The notes under the pieces were generated by a model that saw only the letters and a program-made list of their open reading frames with translations, made no database searches and was not told where the DNA came from. 64,000 bases of DNA. Origin: Puccinellia tenuiflora. Taxonomy: Eukaryota > Streptophyta > Magnoliopsida > Poales > Poaceae. The translations under genes and the position numbers were made by a program. Numbering within the stretch: position 1 is the stretch's first letter; each line of letters begins with the position of its first letter. The DNA is taken from contig QRDG01000518.1 of NCBI GenBank assembly GCA_012064385.1, forward strand, positions 1-64,000, read 5' to 3'. This document shows positions 1-11,630 of the stretch, in pieces.

Positions 1-491
1 TGGAGCAATATATTGCTTATCTTATCTTTTTTTTGTGCAATTAAACTTATTTACTTTTTTCTGTTATTAAATTGCGACCATCAGATGAACCAGTGTGGTG
101 TGGTTCGATTAGAGAATGAGTTAGTGTTGATGATACAAATCAAAGCTGAAATATTCATTTAATTATGTTAATACTTATGTGTGGGAGGGAACCGGCTGCA
201 GACAACAGACTTTAATTGAAGGAAGTCCCGGTCACTGATCCAACCAACCGGTTGGCCCCGGTGGCTACCGAGAGCTCGCGGTGGGAAATGAGGCTGCAAA
301 TCGGGCTACGCAGGGTTGAGGAAACGAGTTTTTCAGGGTTATAAGCAGGCTTTGCAGGGTCTGGAAAAGCCCATCTCAGGCCTGAGTGTATTAACCAATA
401 GGAGAATGCCACCGAGGTGTCTAGATGGTGGGCCAGACTCAGAAAAGGAGATAGTGATAGGCATAGCGCTGTGGTTTCGAGAATCTCACGA

Positions 492-591
492 CCTTTATTA
501 TAGCGTGGTATGCAGTGCTCGGTTTGAAAAAAAAAAGGTGTCCTTTATTATAGTGCGGTATGCAGTGCTCGGTTTGAAAGAAAAAGGTGTC
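492..591. repeat. Tandem duplication, two copies of a 50-bp unit
   Basis: The unit beginning cctttattatag occurs at 492 and again at 542, and each copy contains the shared core gtatgcagtgctcggtttga. The copies differ by a few substitutions and by the length of the A-run, so the duplication is not brand new. No coding role is visible. Confidence 0.85.
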
Positions 592-1243
592 TTCTGTTCA
601 AAAGAATTTCATGTAAATTTTAGAGCATTCTATTATTTTTTTTAGAATTTTCCAAATTTGAAGGATTAGAAGCCAAGAAAAACACAATCCATTGTTCAAT
701 TCGAAGTTGAAATTTTGAATAGTCGTTCGATCTCAAGGTTTCTTTGATTCAAAAGAATTTGATTTAAATTTTGGAGCATTCTATTCTTTAGACAAAAATT
801 TCTCTAGAGTTTGTTTGGTTTCCAGGATTGAAAACATATAAGAAAATTTCACATAAATTATGGTAGACACACATATTAAGAAAAACAATATGCCGACACC
901 TATTTTTCACATAAATTATTGCATTTTTCATCTCTTGCAACCAATAACTCATATTCCGTACTCTTCTGGTTTCGGTTCCCGTAGGATTTAATGTGGCATT
1001 ATATTCTCAATTATAAGATTTTTTCAGTCCATGCACTTTGAAAGTCCAGGAAATCAAACGGCCCTCATTGATCTAATGGTGTAGCCTCCCTCTCTCCTTT
1101 GCTCGTGCCTCTCGTAGTAGCAAGTATTGAAGACGACCAACAAATAATTGAACAAATATCACCTTACGCGTACACGAGGCTGGGATGCTACATCTCGGCC
1201 CTTAACCCGAGGGGTCCAATCACACATCACAATCAAATCACAA

Positions 1244-1298
1244 GAAGATGACATTATAGAAAAGTGTTCTTGAAGATGACATTATAGAAAAGATTTCT
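1244..1298. repeat. Tandem duplication, two copies of a 28-bp unit
   Basis: The 20-mer gaagatgacattatagaaaa occurs at 1244 and again at 1272, followed each time by a similar ttctt tail, giving a 28-bp period. It lies in noncoding DNA. Confidence 0.8.
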
Positions 1299-2997
1299 TG
1301 ACATTAAAGTCTTATTACAATGTCTCTGATCGCGATAGGATCAAGATTATAATATGTAGTACTAAATTTAAAAACATTGATCGTTTTTTCATATCTCTGA
1401 ATTTACTTTTTTGAACCATTAACAAAAAATTAAATATACTATGAACATTTGTCCACAACATGAAATAATTTATTTCTTTACTATAAAACAGAAAGAAATG
1501 AAGAAAAGTTAACCAGAAAGAACGAAAATTATGAAAATCAGAAAATAATACAAAAGAGGAAAAAAACAAGAAAAAATGAAAAAAAAAACAACGTGCCTTT
1601 GATGGCCCAGTTGAGACAACGAGAGATGGATCTGCAGCGCGCGATGTAACGTCGGCCTTATGCGTTAAATAGGATTTGTGGGCACAACTGTTCACCTCTC
1701 TTTCCTAGCAATCGAGGTCACCGCACACCTCTCTTTCCTTGGACGATCGGTTGGGCCGCGGACATCATATATATCTAGTTTTTTTTTATCTTTTGCTGTT
1801 TTATAAATCTGACATTTTTCAAAAACATAGCTTTTTTAAAAATCCGATAAAATTTACATCTGAATATTTGGTGAAGGTTGAACATATTTAAATTCGAAAA
1901 CATTTGTCAAATCTAAAAAAATTTAAAATAGAAAATTTTCAAAATCTATTTTTTCTAATTTTAAACATTTACAAAATCAGATTTTTTTAATTTTACTTTT
2001 GAAAATGAACATTTTAAATTTAAACATTTCAAAATATGGACATTTTTTAATTTTTCTTTCAAATTTGAACTTTTTCAATCCAAACAACTTTCAAATTTGA
2101 ACATGTTTAAAATCTAAACATTTATTAAAAATGAATATTTTTCAAAATCACAAACAAGTGTGAAAAAAGAAAAAAGATAAAGAAACAAAAAATAAAAAGA
2201 AAAAGAAAACATTAAAGAAAAGAAAAGAAAAAGAAAGAAACATAAATAAATAAAAGTAAAACGGCAAATAGACCGGCCGTTACGGCCACAGGGGTATGCG
2301 GCGAGCCTCCCGCGTCGCAATGGGCAGCAATCCTATTTGTCGCCCTGGACAACGCGAGCACTATGTATCGCTCTTTACAAGCTGGAATGCCGCCTCTCCC
2401 GCACTAGCATCCCACATGGGCCGGCCCATTTTGTTTTTTATTTTTGTTTCTTTCCTTTTTTTTCGTTTTGTTTCTTTTCTTTTCTGATGTTATTACAGTT
2501 TCTTTTCTTTTTCTTTGGTAATACATGAATATTTATATCATTATTTTTATATATTTTTATGATACATAAAATATATTTTAATCAAGTTCATTTTTTCATA
2601 CCCTTAATTTGAACTCGATTATTTTCAAAAACGCATAATATTTTTTTTATAAACATGTGAAACTTTTTTCACACAAGTGAACATTTTTCCCAAAAAAAAC
2701 ATGTATCTTTTTGTAAACTCGTGAACTTTTTTTTTTGGATCCATCAACATTTTTTAATCTCGTGAATATTTTCTTCAAACCCCGTGATTTTGATTTTTAC
2801 CACGTGACATTTTTTGGAACTTGTGCACATTTTTTTCAAATCCCGTGATTTAGATTTTAACCATGTGAACATTTTTATGGACTAGGCGAATCTTTTTGTT
2901 CTATTGAAAACATGACCATTTTTTGAATACACATGAACAATAGCAGAAATTCTTGAACCTTTTTCTAACATGTGGCTTCGTGGGAGAGTGAATATAG

Positions 2998-3347
2998 TGA
3001 ACATGGGGGCCTATGCACCCTCCTATTTGAAATGTCAAAAAACATGTCCAAAAAATTCGAAACAAATTTCCATGCATAAGTAATGCAAAACATGTGCCCT
3101 GCACATGAGCTTCGTGACGAAATTACTGTTTACTTTGACTCCGTAAAAAAGAGAAAATATCAGTGCTATATAGTAGTATATATGTGACGTATTTTTGTCC
3201 TTTTTACATAGGCTAAGTAAAAAAATCGTTTCTTCGTGAAATTTATGCACACATGGAATGTGCAGATGTATACGCAATTTTTTTTCCAGAAATTTTAAAC
3301 ATTAAGAAAATGCATTTCCCAATCAAATTCATATGCCCCATGTTCAA
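2998..3347. mobile_element. Degenerate fold-back MITE
   Basis: The ends are imperfect inverted repeats: the left end reads acatgggggcctatgcac and the complement of the right end starts acatggggcatatg. The inversion continues inward for much of the length with many mismatches. The centre carries a tcctttttacatagg motif related to the centres of two better-preserved fold-back elements at 37873 and 55039. No target duplication could be defined, so the borders are approximate. Confidence 0.4.
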
Positions 3348-3405
3348 GCTCCGTGGCGACGTGAGTGAGCGCTCTTCTTCCAGTTTGTTGGACCTGACCT
3401 ATTTA

Positions 3406-5782
3406 GAGCATCTCCAACAGCATTTCTATAATGGATTTGTAAAAATAGGTGATAGCAAGAGGAGAGAGAAGGTTTACAAAGCCAACAAAGTTTTTGCTTT
3501 CCTAGCCTTTCTATAATAGCAATCCAAAACTGGAATTGCAAGTTTCTTTCTATTCTAGACAAATGCATGTATGAACGAAATTAACTTCCATTTCTACACA
3601 AAATAATTAACACTTAATCCGAATTGACATCACAGGAACACCAATCCATAATGCAAGTCCAACATACAAGTTCATCTTTGGTGCATGAACAACACCACAA
3701 ACCAAAAGTGCAAACATGTTGCTCTCAAATAGCATCCCCACCATTGCCACCGTTGCCACCATTGTTTGGGTAGTACCCTTTTGATGTCAAGATATGGTCA
3801 CGACAAATCTCTAGATAAGCCCGAGCCTTGTCATCTAGACCAATTGGATCCATGAACATGATCCTTTGCTCATTCTCCATGATCTTGGCCATCCCCTCGG
3901 CGGCCACCTTCTTTTCCTCGATCTCGGCCAACTTCTCTTCGGCCGCCGCCCTCCTCTCCTCGGCCGCCGCCCTTCTCTCTTCGGCCACCACCCTCCTCTC
4001 CTCGGCCTCCCTCCTCTCCTCCATTTGTTTGGTCTTCAATTCTTTCCTTTGCATAGCAATGTCTTTCCTCACCTCCATCATGTTGTCCAATGATTGCTTG
4101 TAGCCTTCCTCATCTCCATTCGCCCTCTTGTTTTTGCTTTCTTCCTTCCCTCGGGCCTTCCTCTATTGACCGATGAGAGAGGAGTTGGGCTACTTGATCC
4201 ACCACCATTGGAGTCCACCTCAAAAACATCTCCAACCGAGCTAGAAGGAGCCTTCCTCTTGTTTGGAATTTCATTGGAAGGCCGGGTTTTCCATTTCTCA
4301 TCGTTCTCGAGGATTTTCCAACAATGAAACAAAGTGAAGGCCCTCCCCGGCACTAGTTTGCCCCTTTTCTTCTTAGGTTTGCCCTTGAATAAATTTTGAG
4401 CAATGTTTTGCTACAAAAAGAGAGAAACACACATCAACATGAGCAAAGCAACATCAAAAGAAAGAATACGTACACTAAAATGCTTGCATAAGCCGTTACC
4501 TTATCTTCGACATTAGTCCCACTTGGATTGAGACGATCAACTTGAGCCAAGCAACATGACCACTTGAAACAATCCGCATTAATGATATGGAAACGATTTT
4601 GAAGAGAGCCGGCACTCCTAGCCATGTCACCCTTGAGGAGAAGTTTGTAGAGCTCATGGATACGGTCCCAATATGTAGAATTTTGTTGTTCATTCCCAAC
4701 AATTGAATCTATGCCAATCCTTTTCCACGCATTGCACAAGATTTCATCTTCCTTTTGAGAGAAATTAGTTCCTCTCCCCCTTTTTGGAGTAGGTTCAACA
4801 AAACCCTCACTATCACCCTCATCCTCACCCTCTTGTTGTGTATACTCTTGTTGTGATGGTATCTCCGGTGCATCCCCACAAGTGTAGTTCATGAAGGTTT
4901 CATTGTCCATGCTACAATTACCACAACAATTTTTAAATTACAAATTTCGTCCTACATTTGTTTGGCTATGTATACAATTGTCCTACACATGCACATACAA
5001 TCAAAACAGAAAAAAGATAAAACGAATTACCTTGTGGGCAATTCCTCGAACACCATGAGTGCGCCGGTGACCACGGGGGCCAGCGAGCTCGCATCAGGCT
5101 CCATGGAGGCTGCCGGTGCCGGGGAAGGCTCCGCACGGGCCGCAGGTGGCTGCGCGGGTGCCGTAGGAGCCTTCTTGTTCGCTCCCGATCGCTTCCCTGC
5201 CGCCGACGCGGAGAGGTCGCGCGGCGGCTTCCTCTGCTTGCGACTGGAGGCAGCAGCGGCACGGGGGATGGAGATGCACGCGGCGGCGGCGGGCCCATCG
5301 GACGCGGCGGTGGCAGAAGCGGCGGTCGCAGGCCCATCGGACGCGGCGGCGGCAGAAGCGGCGGTCGCGGGCCTCGGCGGCGGCGCCAACCCTAGGCACC
5401 GCTGAGCCTTGGGCTTGGCCGCGACCGTGCCGGGAGGTGGAGGAGGAGGTTCGGTGCCGGCGTGGGGTGCGCGGGGGAGGTCGTCCGTGGCCTCCATGGC
5501 CGCTGCGGCGGTCGGAGACGGCAGCGGCTAGGTCGCGCGTGCCGGCGGAAACTTCCCGCGCCTGGTCGTTTGCCTCTCCCGCGTTGGTTTTGGGATATAG
5601 CAAGTGGGCTTCAGACTTTGCAAATATACCAAGTGTAGGTGCAAAGATAGCAAGCTTTGTAAAAAATTTGGTGGGGGGACCACTTATAGAAAGGCTGTTG
5701 GAGCAAGTTTTTTGAGCCAAATTTGTATATTTGCAGTTTTTAGCAATCCTAGCCAAATATAAAGAGGCTGTTGGAGATGCTC
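3406..5782 (-). mobile_element. Non-autonomous PIF/Harbinger DNA transposon
   Basis: The element starts GAGCATCTCCAACAG, and the complement of its right end gives the same 15 bases, so the terminal inverted repeats are perfect over that length. Both ends are flanked by TTA (3403-3405 and 5783-5785), the three-base target duplication typical of PIF/Harbinger and Tourist elements. At 2.4 kb it carries only the Myb/SANT-like ORF1 on the minus strand. No DDE transposase frame is present, so it would need a transposase in trans. ORF1 is itself damaged, so the element is now probably inert. The perfect ends suggest a fairly recent insertion. Confidence 0.9.
3725..5497 (-). pseudogene. Harbinger ORF1-like Myb/SANT protein, frameshifted
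   Basis: Three exons can be traced on the minus strand: 5031-5497, 4500-4911 and 3725-4410, with good GT/AG borders (donors AAG|GTAATT and AAG|GTAACG; acceptors ending TTGTAG). Exon 1 starts at the ATG complementary to 5495-5497 and encodes an Ala/Pro-rich N-terminus. Exon 2 encodes an acidic stretch, then the DNA-binding SANT/trihelix-like region (NFSQKEDEILCNAW onward). Exon 3 encodes a basic linker and a long Glu/Arg/Ala-rich coiled coil ending in Gly/Asn repeats. This is the layout of the plant proteins annotated as Harbinger ORF1, NAM-associated or 'glutathione S-transferase T3-like'. In this superfamily ORF1 binds DNA and helps the transposase enter the nucleus. A one-base shift in an A-rich run near 4128-4136 separates the linker frame from the coiled-coil frame, so this copy is broken. 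The splice sites are predictions. Confidence 0.75.
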
Positions 5783-6679
5783 TTAGCGTGTGTTTGCTTG
5801 CTGGGCTAGAGTATATGGAATGGGATGGCCAAAATTTTGTAAATGGAATGGTCCACATTGAAGTGATACTATATTCTAAATGGGTGACCTATTTAGCGTG
5901 TGTTTAATGGATGACAGTGAACGACACGAGCGACGCGTCGCAGACTACGGCGATACCTCGCTACTGCTCGCAAAGAGCGATGCATAGGGATCCGCTGGAC
6001 AATGGCTGTGGTGGCGTCGATAGTAGGGATGGGATTACGTGGTGGGCCGGCCCGTGAACTCGCTTCCACAAATAAAAGCACCTCCAGGAGGAGTGGCTCC
6101 TTGTGCTCAGCCCCCGGGAGCGATCACAAGAGCCCGGATTCGCAAAACAAAAACAAAAAGATCACAAGAGCCGCTGTCAAACGTTCACATGTGTAATAAC
6201 GTGATAACAAGCAAGCGCCGACACGAACCCATTACGCAAGAGAAAATTTAAAATGGCTGCAGCCTGCAGGGGACATATTGGGTAGGTATGAAGACGCAAA
6301 TGCCATGAGAACGAGCGCACACGTGCACCACGCCACCCCCCTCGTCGCGACCATATCGCGCGAGCTCGGTGGTTGGCAATGGTCTGGCTTTGCATGTTCG
6401 CCGTCAATATTGTCTCCGGCCGGCCGCCAGGTTTGACAGCGAGGCGGCGGTCTCGGCCTCCCTCTGACAGCACATATCGTACATCAATTTCTTTCAGAAT
6501 TAGGGATCAGCTAATCATTGCTTGGTTTTTTTTTCTTCATGTGATGGTGGTGGAGTGGAGCGGAGAGACCATCTCAGTGCTGCACTCCTTCCAAGTCGAT
6601 CGTGACCATCTCGGAGGGCATCGCTTGCTCTGAAAGGGGAGTGGTAATGCCATAGGAAAAAAGGTTCCAATAGTTGTTG
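5783..6679. other. Intergenic stretch between two transposons
   Basis: No gene recognised. Several short frames exist but none resembles a known protein. The part from about 6536 to 6660 has a second, diverged copy near 32083-32180 (see findings). Confidence 0.4.
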
Positions 6680-6803
6680 CTCCCTCCGTTCCAAAATATA
6701 TGACTTCTATTTTTCTACATACGGATGTACCAACACACTAAAAGATGTTTAGATGCATCCATATGTAAACAAATGAAAGTCAAGTATTTTGGAACAGGGT
6801 GAG
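6680..6803. mobile_element. Stowaway-type (Tc1/mariner) MITE
   Basis: The left end CTCCCTCCGTTCCAAAATA is the classic grass Stowaway terminus. The right end, tattttggaacagggtgag, is its complement with a few mutations. The 124-bp size and AT-rich centre fit this class. Such elements duplicate TA on insertion; the right flank has TA but the left has TG, so one side is mutated. It has no coding capacity. A related sequence near 32.2 kb lacks this element. Confidence 0.85.
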
Positions 6804-6879
6804 TATTTGCAAGCTCAGCACGATGAATGGCACATGAGTAAATCATCTTGGTGAGCTCCGTTGTGCTTGTTATTTCTTT

Positions 6880-7107
6880 ATAATTTATTCTACTTGTACT
6901 TTATAAATTGGTTACCGGTGACGACGACGAGTGTCGAAAGTGTGTTTTATACAATGAGCCAAATGAAAAATAAGTTGATAAATAGTATGGGTGATGAGAT
7001 CTTACACCATTCCTTAGTGAAATTTATTAAAATAAATATGTTCTTTTAAAGTAAGTGAAGATGACATAGTTAAAACTTGCATGGCAATGAAAGAGCGTAG
7101 AGTTAGC
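6880..7107 (+). pseudogene. hAT transposase C-terminal dimerisation-domain relic
   Basis: One forward frame reads LPVTTTSVESVFYTM, then MKNKLINSMGDEILHHSL, ending near 7049. After a stop and a small shift, a further piece reads EDDIVKTCMAMKERR. This is the signature order of the hAT dimerisation domain found in TTF-type zinc-finger/hAT transposases (LPVATASVER..F.AM...KNRL...M.D..L..CL). The rest of the transposase is missing and the reading frame is broken, so this is a fossil fragment. The assignment rests on motif memory, not on a search. Confidence 0.65.
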
Positions 7108-8044
7108 AGATCCTCGTGATGTATTTTTCTATTCATGTAAGACACGATTTGTTTTTTAAAATATTTGTAAGGGAATCATGCACATTCGGAAAATATATTT
7201 TAACTACGATGTTGTGAGAATCAATTGGCTTTTTACAGTATACATGTGGCAAAAAATCGCACATAACTAAGCGCAAAAGATATAGAGCATGCCCACCCTC
7301 CAGTTCATTCATGGGTCCGCCACTTACTATAGGGGTCTAATACTATTAAGATGTTACTAATGGATCATGAATCATGCAAGAATTATAAACATAAAATGAA
7401 ACACACTCGTTAGAATCATAAGTGTAACGAGTAACGACTCTGCCCAACGCACCAAAAGGCAACCACATAAGCAATAGGTAGAAAGAAAAGAGAGTATATG
7501 GAACCAAATTGTGAAGGGAATTCTCAAGACCCTCAACATGCCATCCTACCTAGATTTTGCATCCCATGTATCATGACAATCGTCTTTGTTGTTCATCCCG
7601 CAGGTCGCTAATTCAAGTCAGGACCTCAAATACTAAAGTACGCTTGTAAATGTTACTTATATTATTATATGTCAAGTATATGTACTATTAAATATTTATA
7701 AACAATATAAAAGCCGAACTTAGTCTACAAGAATAATCGAACACGCCGGACCAACACATTGTATCACATAAGAAAAAAATAATTAGATCGGGAGTGGCAA
7801 ATTTAATTTGGATGATAGTCTCCCCTATGAATATCTTAAATATGTTATATCAAAAGTTTTGCTAGATGTATTTCCAATGTTTAATTTCTTATTTTATAAA
7901 CTAACAAGAGAATTTGTACACCATGTGATACACATGCATATTGAAGTTTCTATATACTTGTTTATATAACCATGCACTACTTAGTTCTATTAAGATATTT
8001 GTTTGTTCATATGCTTCGAAATTTCTATCCAAATGTTTAATAAT
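7108..8044. other. AT-rich spacer, nothing recognised
   Basis: This stretch precedes the 5' LTR of the large retrotransposon. It is AT-rich, has no frame of note and shows no clear repeat termini. Confidence 0.4.
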
Positions 8045-9435
8045 ATATACGTCACAAACGTATCTACTTTTCCAAACACTTTGCTATTGTTTTGCCTCTG
8101 ATTATTAATGAATTTGTTTGGAACTAACCCGAACTGACGCTGTTTTCAGCAGAATTGCATTTGGTGTCTTTCTTTTGTGCAGGGTTCAGAAGTTCGCGGA
8201 AAATTCCAGAAAAATTATAAAAAGGATTCTTGCAGAAGAATAAGCCTCGGAAGCGGAAGACCCCGAAGGGGGGCCACCCCAGGAGCAGGGGCGGGCCCCA
8301 TCCGCGGGTGGCTCCTAGGCCCCGGCAGGGGGGTGCCCCTGCCCCTGGGACCTCCTCTGGCGATCCCCCTTCGCTTATAAGCTCCCTCTCGACCTAAAAC
8401 GACGGGCCCCCGAACACTTTTTCCAGAAACCTTACGGAGCTCCGCCGCCATCATGAACCCTAAATTCGGGGTCCAGGATCGCTGTTCCGGCACCCTGCCG
8501 GAGTGGAGATCGCCGCCATCGTCACCGCCAACGCCTCTCCATCAACCATCCATGTCGTCCCCCTCCATGTGTGAGTAGTTCCCTGCTATAGGCAAGGGGA
8601 TGGAAGGGATTGAATAAGATTGCTCATGTAATTCGATGCCAAATTGTTAGGGCACGATGCGTAGTATCCTCTATTTGTGTTAATCATCGTTGGTGCAACT
8701 AGATGCTTGTCACTTTGGGCCCGGGTGCCATGTTTTCAGATCTGAACACTTATATTTGCACAAGTATAATTGTTGTTTGGATCCTATCTACTAGTTGTAT
8801 GCACTTGTTGTCAACCGGAACTGGAGACCCCGAGTGACAGAAACGGGGATATTGATGGGAATGGTTGGCAACTCGAGGGTTACATGTATTCATTGTGTGT
8901 TAATACTTTGATCCGGTGTTCTATTAAAAGGAACACCTTAATTGCCATTTGTTCCTTAATTGGCCCGGCTGAAACCGGATGGCAAGACAAAAGATGTCGT
9001 GCAAGTTCTTAGTGTAAGCATGTACGGCTAAATTAGGAATACATGCCTATGCCTATTTGATACTTGGATGCTATTTATATATTTATTTACTTTGTGCTTA
9101 GTTATGTTTATTTCATGAGCTATCTTATTCATGCAACGCCCGTCTATCTGTCTCTATGCCTACGGTGTTTTAATCCCGCTGTTTACAATCATTACTTTTA
9201 CCGTCATCATTGTTGTCTTAATTTTATTACCGCTGTTACTATTCTACTGCTGCCATCAAATCACTGTTACTACTGATAAATTGCCTCGAGAGAAATCCTT
9301 TTCAAGTGTGGTTGAATTGACAACTCAACTGCTAAGGCTTATAAATATTCTTTGGCTCCCCTTGTGTCGAATCAATAAATTAGGGTCAAACTACCCGCAA
9401 AGACTGTTGCGATCCCCTACACTTGTGGGTCATCA
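8045..9435 (+). repeat. 5' LTR of the outer Athila-type element
   Basis: It matches 29648-30993 over nearly its full length, starting at acgtatctacttttccaaac and ending with ...cttgtgggtcatca. Compared with the 3' copy it carries an extra stretch of roughly 40 bp near 8300-8360, inside the GC-rich segment around ccgaaggggggccacccc. The terminal TG appears mutated. Confidence 0.85.
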
Positions 9436-9446
9436 AGACTATTTTC

Positions 9447-9463
9447 TGGCACCATTGCCGGGG
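9447..9463 (+). other. Primer-binding site, tRNA-Asp type
   Basis: The bases TGGCACCATTGCCGGGG begin 11 bases after the LTR. They differ at two positions from the complement of the 3' end of plant tRNA-Asp (TGGCGCCGTTGCCGGGG), the usual primer for Athila-type elements. Confidence 0.8.
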
Positions 9464-9526
9464 AGCATAGCTCTATTTATAAGTTCACCTGGGAGTTTTT
9501 CTGTCTGCTGTAATTTACTCTTCATC

Positions 9527-11630
9527 ATGAAGGGTAAGCGAGATCCTAAGTTTCCAATACTACCTTCCACCACAAGGAAAGGTACTGCTCTGAACTCTAA
9601 AGCTACTCTTGATTCACCTACTGTTTTAAGTCAACTTCTTACACCACCTGTGAACGCTTGTCCTACTGTTGATGCTTTGCTTTCTGAGTCTGCTACTGCT
9701 TCTGATGAATTTGATGATGCTTCTGCTGTGCTTGATGATGCTGGTTCTTTAGGCCCCTTTTTAGAATCTCTTGTCACTAGGTCTAAAGAAATTACAATGC
9801 TCAATGAAAATCTTACTACACCTGTTAGCTCTCCTAATCTATATAATTATGAGAGTAGGTATCCTGATGATTCCTACATTGATGTTAATGATGAGTTTAT
9901 TAGACAATATATGGATTGTCCTGCTTCAAAAGATCCTGATGCTTTGAGGAAATTGCTTGAAAAGCATGCTGTTAAGAATTATTTTACACCTGATCCTGAG
10001 TTTGCTACCTCTCCCATATGCATTAAAGATGATGATTTTAATTTCTCTGTTGATCTTTCACTCATATCTAATGTTGAATCTGATCCTTTTTGTGGAACTA
10101 AGGATGACAATGTTGTAGAACACATGAATAAATTAGCTTCGCCTAGCTTTCTATTTTCTGATGATAAAAAGATACAGCGTTACTATTTAGTAAAGCTGTT
10201 TCCTTTCTCATTAAAAGATGATGCCAAAGTGTGGTATAATGCTTTACCTTATGGATCCATAAAAAGTCCTCATGAATTGCTTGATGTTTTCTTTGCAAAA
10301 TATTTTCCCGCCCACATGCAGCAAGAGGCTTTGCAGAGAATTTTCAATTTCAGACAATTAGAGGATGAGCATCTCCCTAAAGCTTGGGGGAGATTCGGAT
10401 CATTACTCAGGGCTCGTCCAGGCATGATATTCCGAACAATGAACTCCTTGATATATTTTATAATGGACTAACTATTGAATCTAGGACATACCTAGATAGC
10501 TGTGCTAGTTGTGTTTTCAGGAAAAGGACTATAGATGAAGCTGAAGAACTAATGGCTAAGATTGCTAAAAATCATGATGAATGGAGCATTCCTGAACCTC
10601 CTCCATTACCAACTCCGAATAAAAGGGGAGTGCTCTTCCTAAACCCAGAAGATATGCAAGAAGCCAAAAGATCTATTAAGGAAAAAGGTATTAGAGCTGA
10701 AATTGTGAAGAATTTACCTCCAATTGAAACTTTATGTGAGCCTACTACTCACCCACCTATGGTAGAGGTACACTCTCTTCATAATTTTACTGTTAATGAT
10801 ATTCCTTATAGTAAGCCTCCTAGTCAGTCTATGGATGAATTTGATAACTTTATTGTTAAACAAACTCATTTTAATATGCAAATTCAAGAACACTTAAATG
10901 GTAACACCCTGGTTATTAAAAATTTGCATTCTGTCTTAGAGAAAACTGCTAATGATGTCAAAGGTCTTGTTAAGCATTTTCATATGGTCCAAACTCAACT
11001 TGAACAAATTACTAAAGTGCAAAAAGACTTGCTTGCTGGAATTCCTACACAAAGTAATAAACAAACTTGTGGTCTTTTAACTAGAGGAGGTATCTCTATT
11101 GAAGATACTCTTTATCATGAGGGACATCCTAAAAGAATTAAACAAGAATCTCAACTGGTTGAAAATAGTATTACTAGTTCCCCTAAAAAGAAAAAGAAGA
11201 AACATAAATAATTAGGAGAAGCTAGTAATATGGAACTTGATAAAGAACCTACAAGTAATAATCCTAATGCTGTCTGTAATTCGGATGCTGAAACTGAAAG
11301 TGGTAATGAGCATGATAATGATACTAATGAACCTGAAGAACAGGAGGAGGAGACTGCACCTCCTGTTGCTAAAAAACATGGTAAAGAGAGAGAGCCATGG
11401 GTGCAAAAACCAATGCCTTTTCCATCTAAATCTCAGAAGGCTAAGGAAGAAGAACACTATAATAAATTCTGTGAATGGATGAAGCCCCTCTTTTTGCAAG
11501 TTCCTTTGACAGATGCTATTAAGTTGCCTCCCTATTCAAAATATATGAAAAACATTGTTACTAATAAAATAAAAATCTCTAATGAAGAAATCTCCACTAT
11601 GCTTGCTAATTACTCTTTCCATGGCAAGAT
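9527..11630 (+). pseudogene. Retrotransposon gag region, frameshifted and interrupted
   Basis: The frame starts at ATG 9527 (MKGKRDPKFP) just after the primer-binding site. An acidic N-terminal part is followed by the Ty3/gypsy gag (Retrotrans_gag-type) core, seen as LFPFSLKDDAKVWYNALP and FFAKYFPAHMQQEALQRIF. A one-base loss near 10422 shifts the frame. The core continues in the second frame (NNELLDIFYNGL) to a TAA at 11209-11211, after which the same frame stays open from 11212 until a nested element interrupts it at 11631. The C-terminal part is Lys/Glu-rich and leads toward the protease, whose other half lies beyond the nested element at 25200. The product would form the particle shell in an intact element; here it cannot be made whole. 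Confidence 0.85.

Larger units (their letters stand above)
1..2997. other. AT-rich intergenic stretch without a recognisable gene
   Basis: No open frame here resembles a known protein. The sequence is AT-rich. Two stretches, about 1780-2170 and 2590-2960, are built from degenerate short motifs of the type aacatttttcaaa, which give spurious Phe/Lys-rich frames. Two short direct repeats are listed separately. Segments of higher GC near 1090-1250, 1590-1760 and 2270-2430 could be the edges of old transposons, but I could not pair any termini. Confidence 0.5.
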
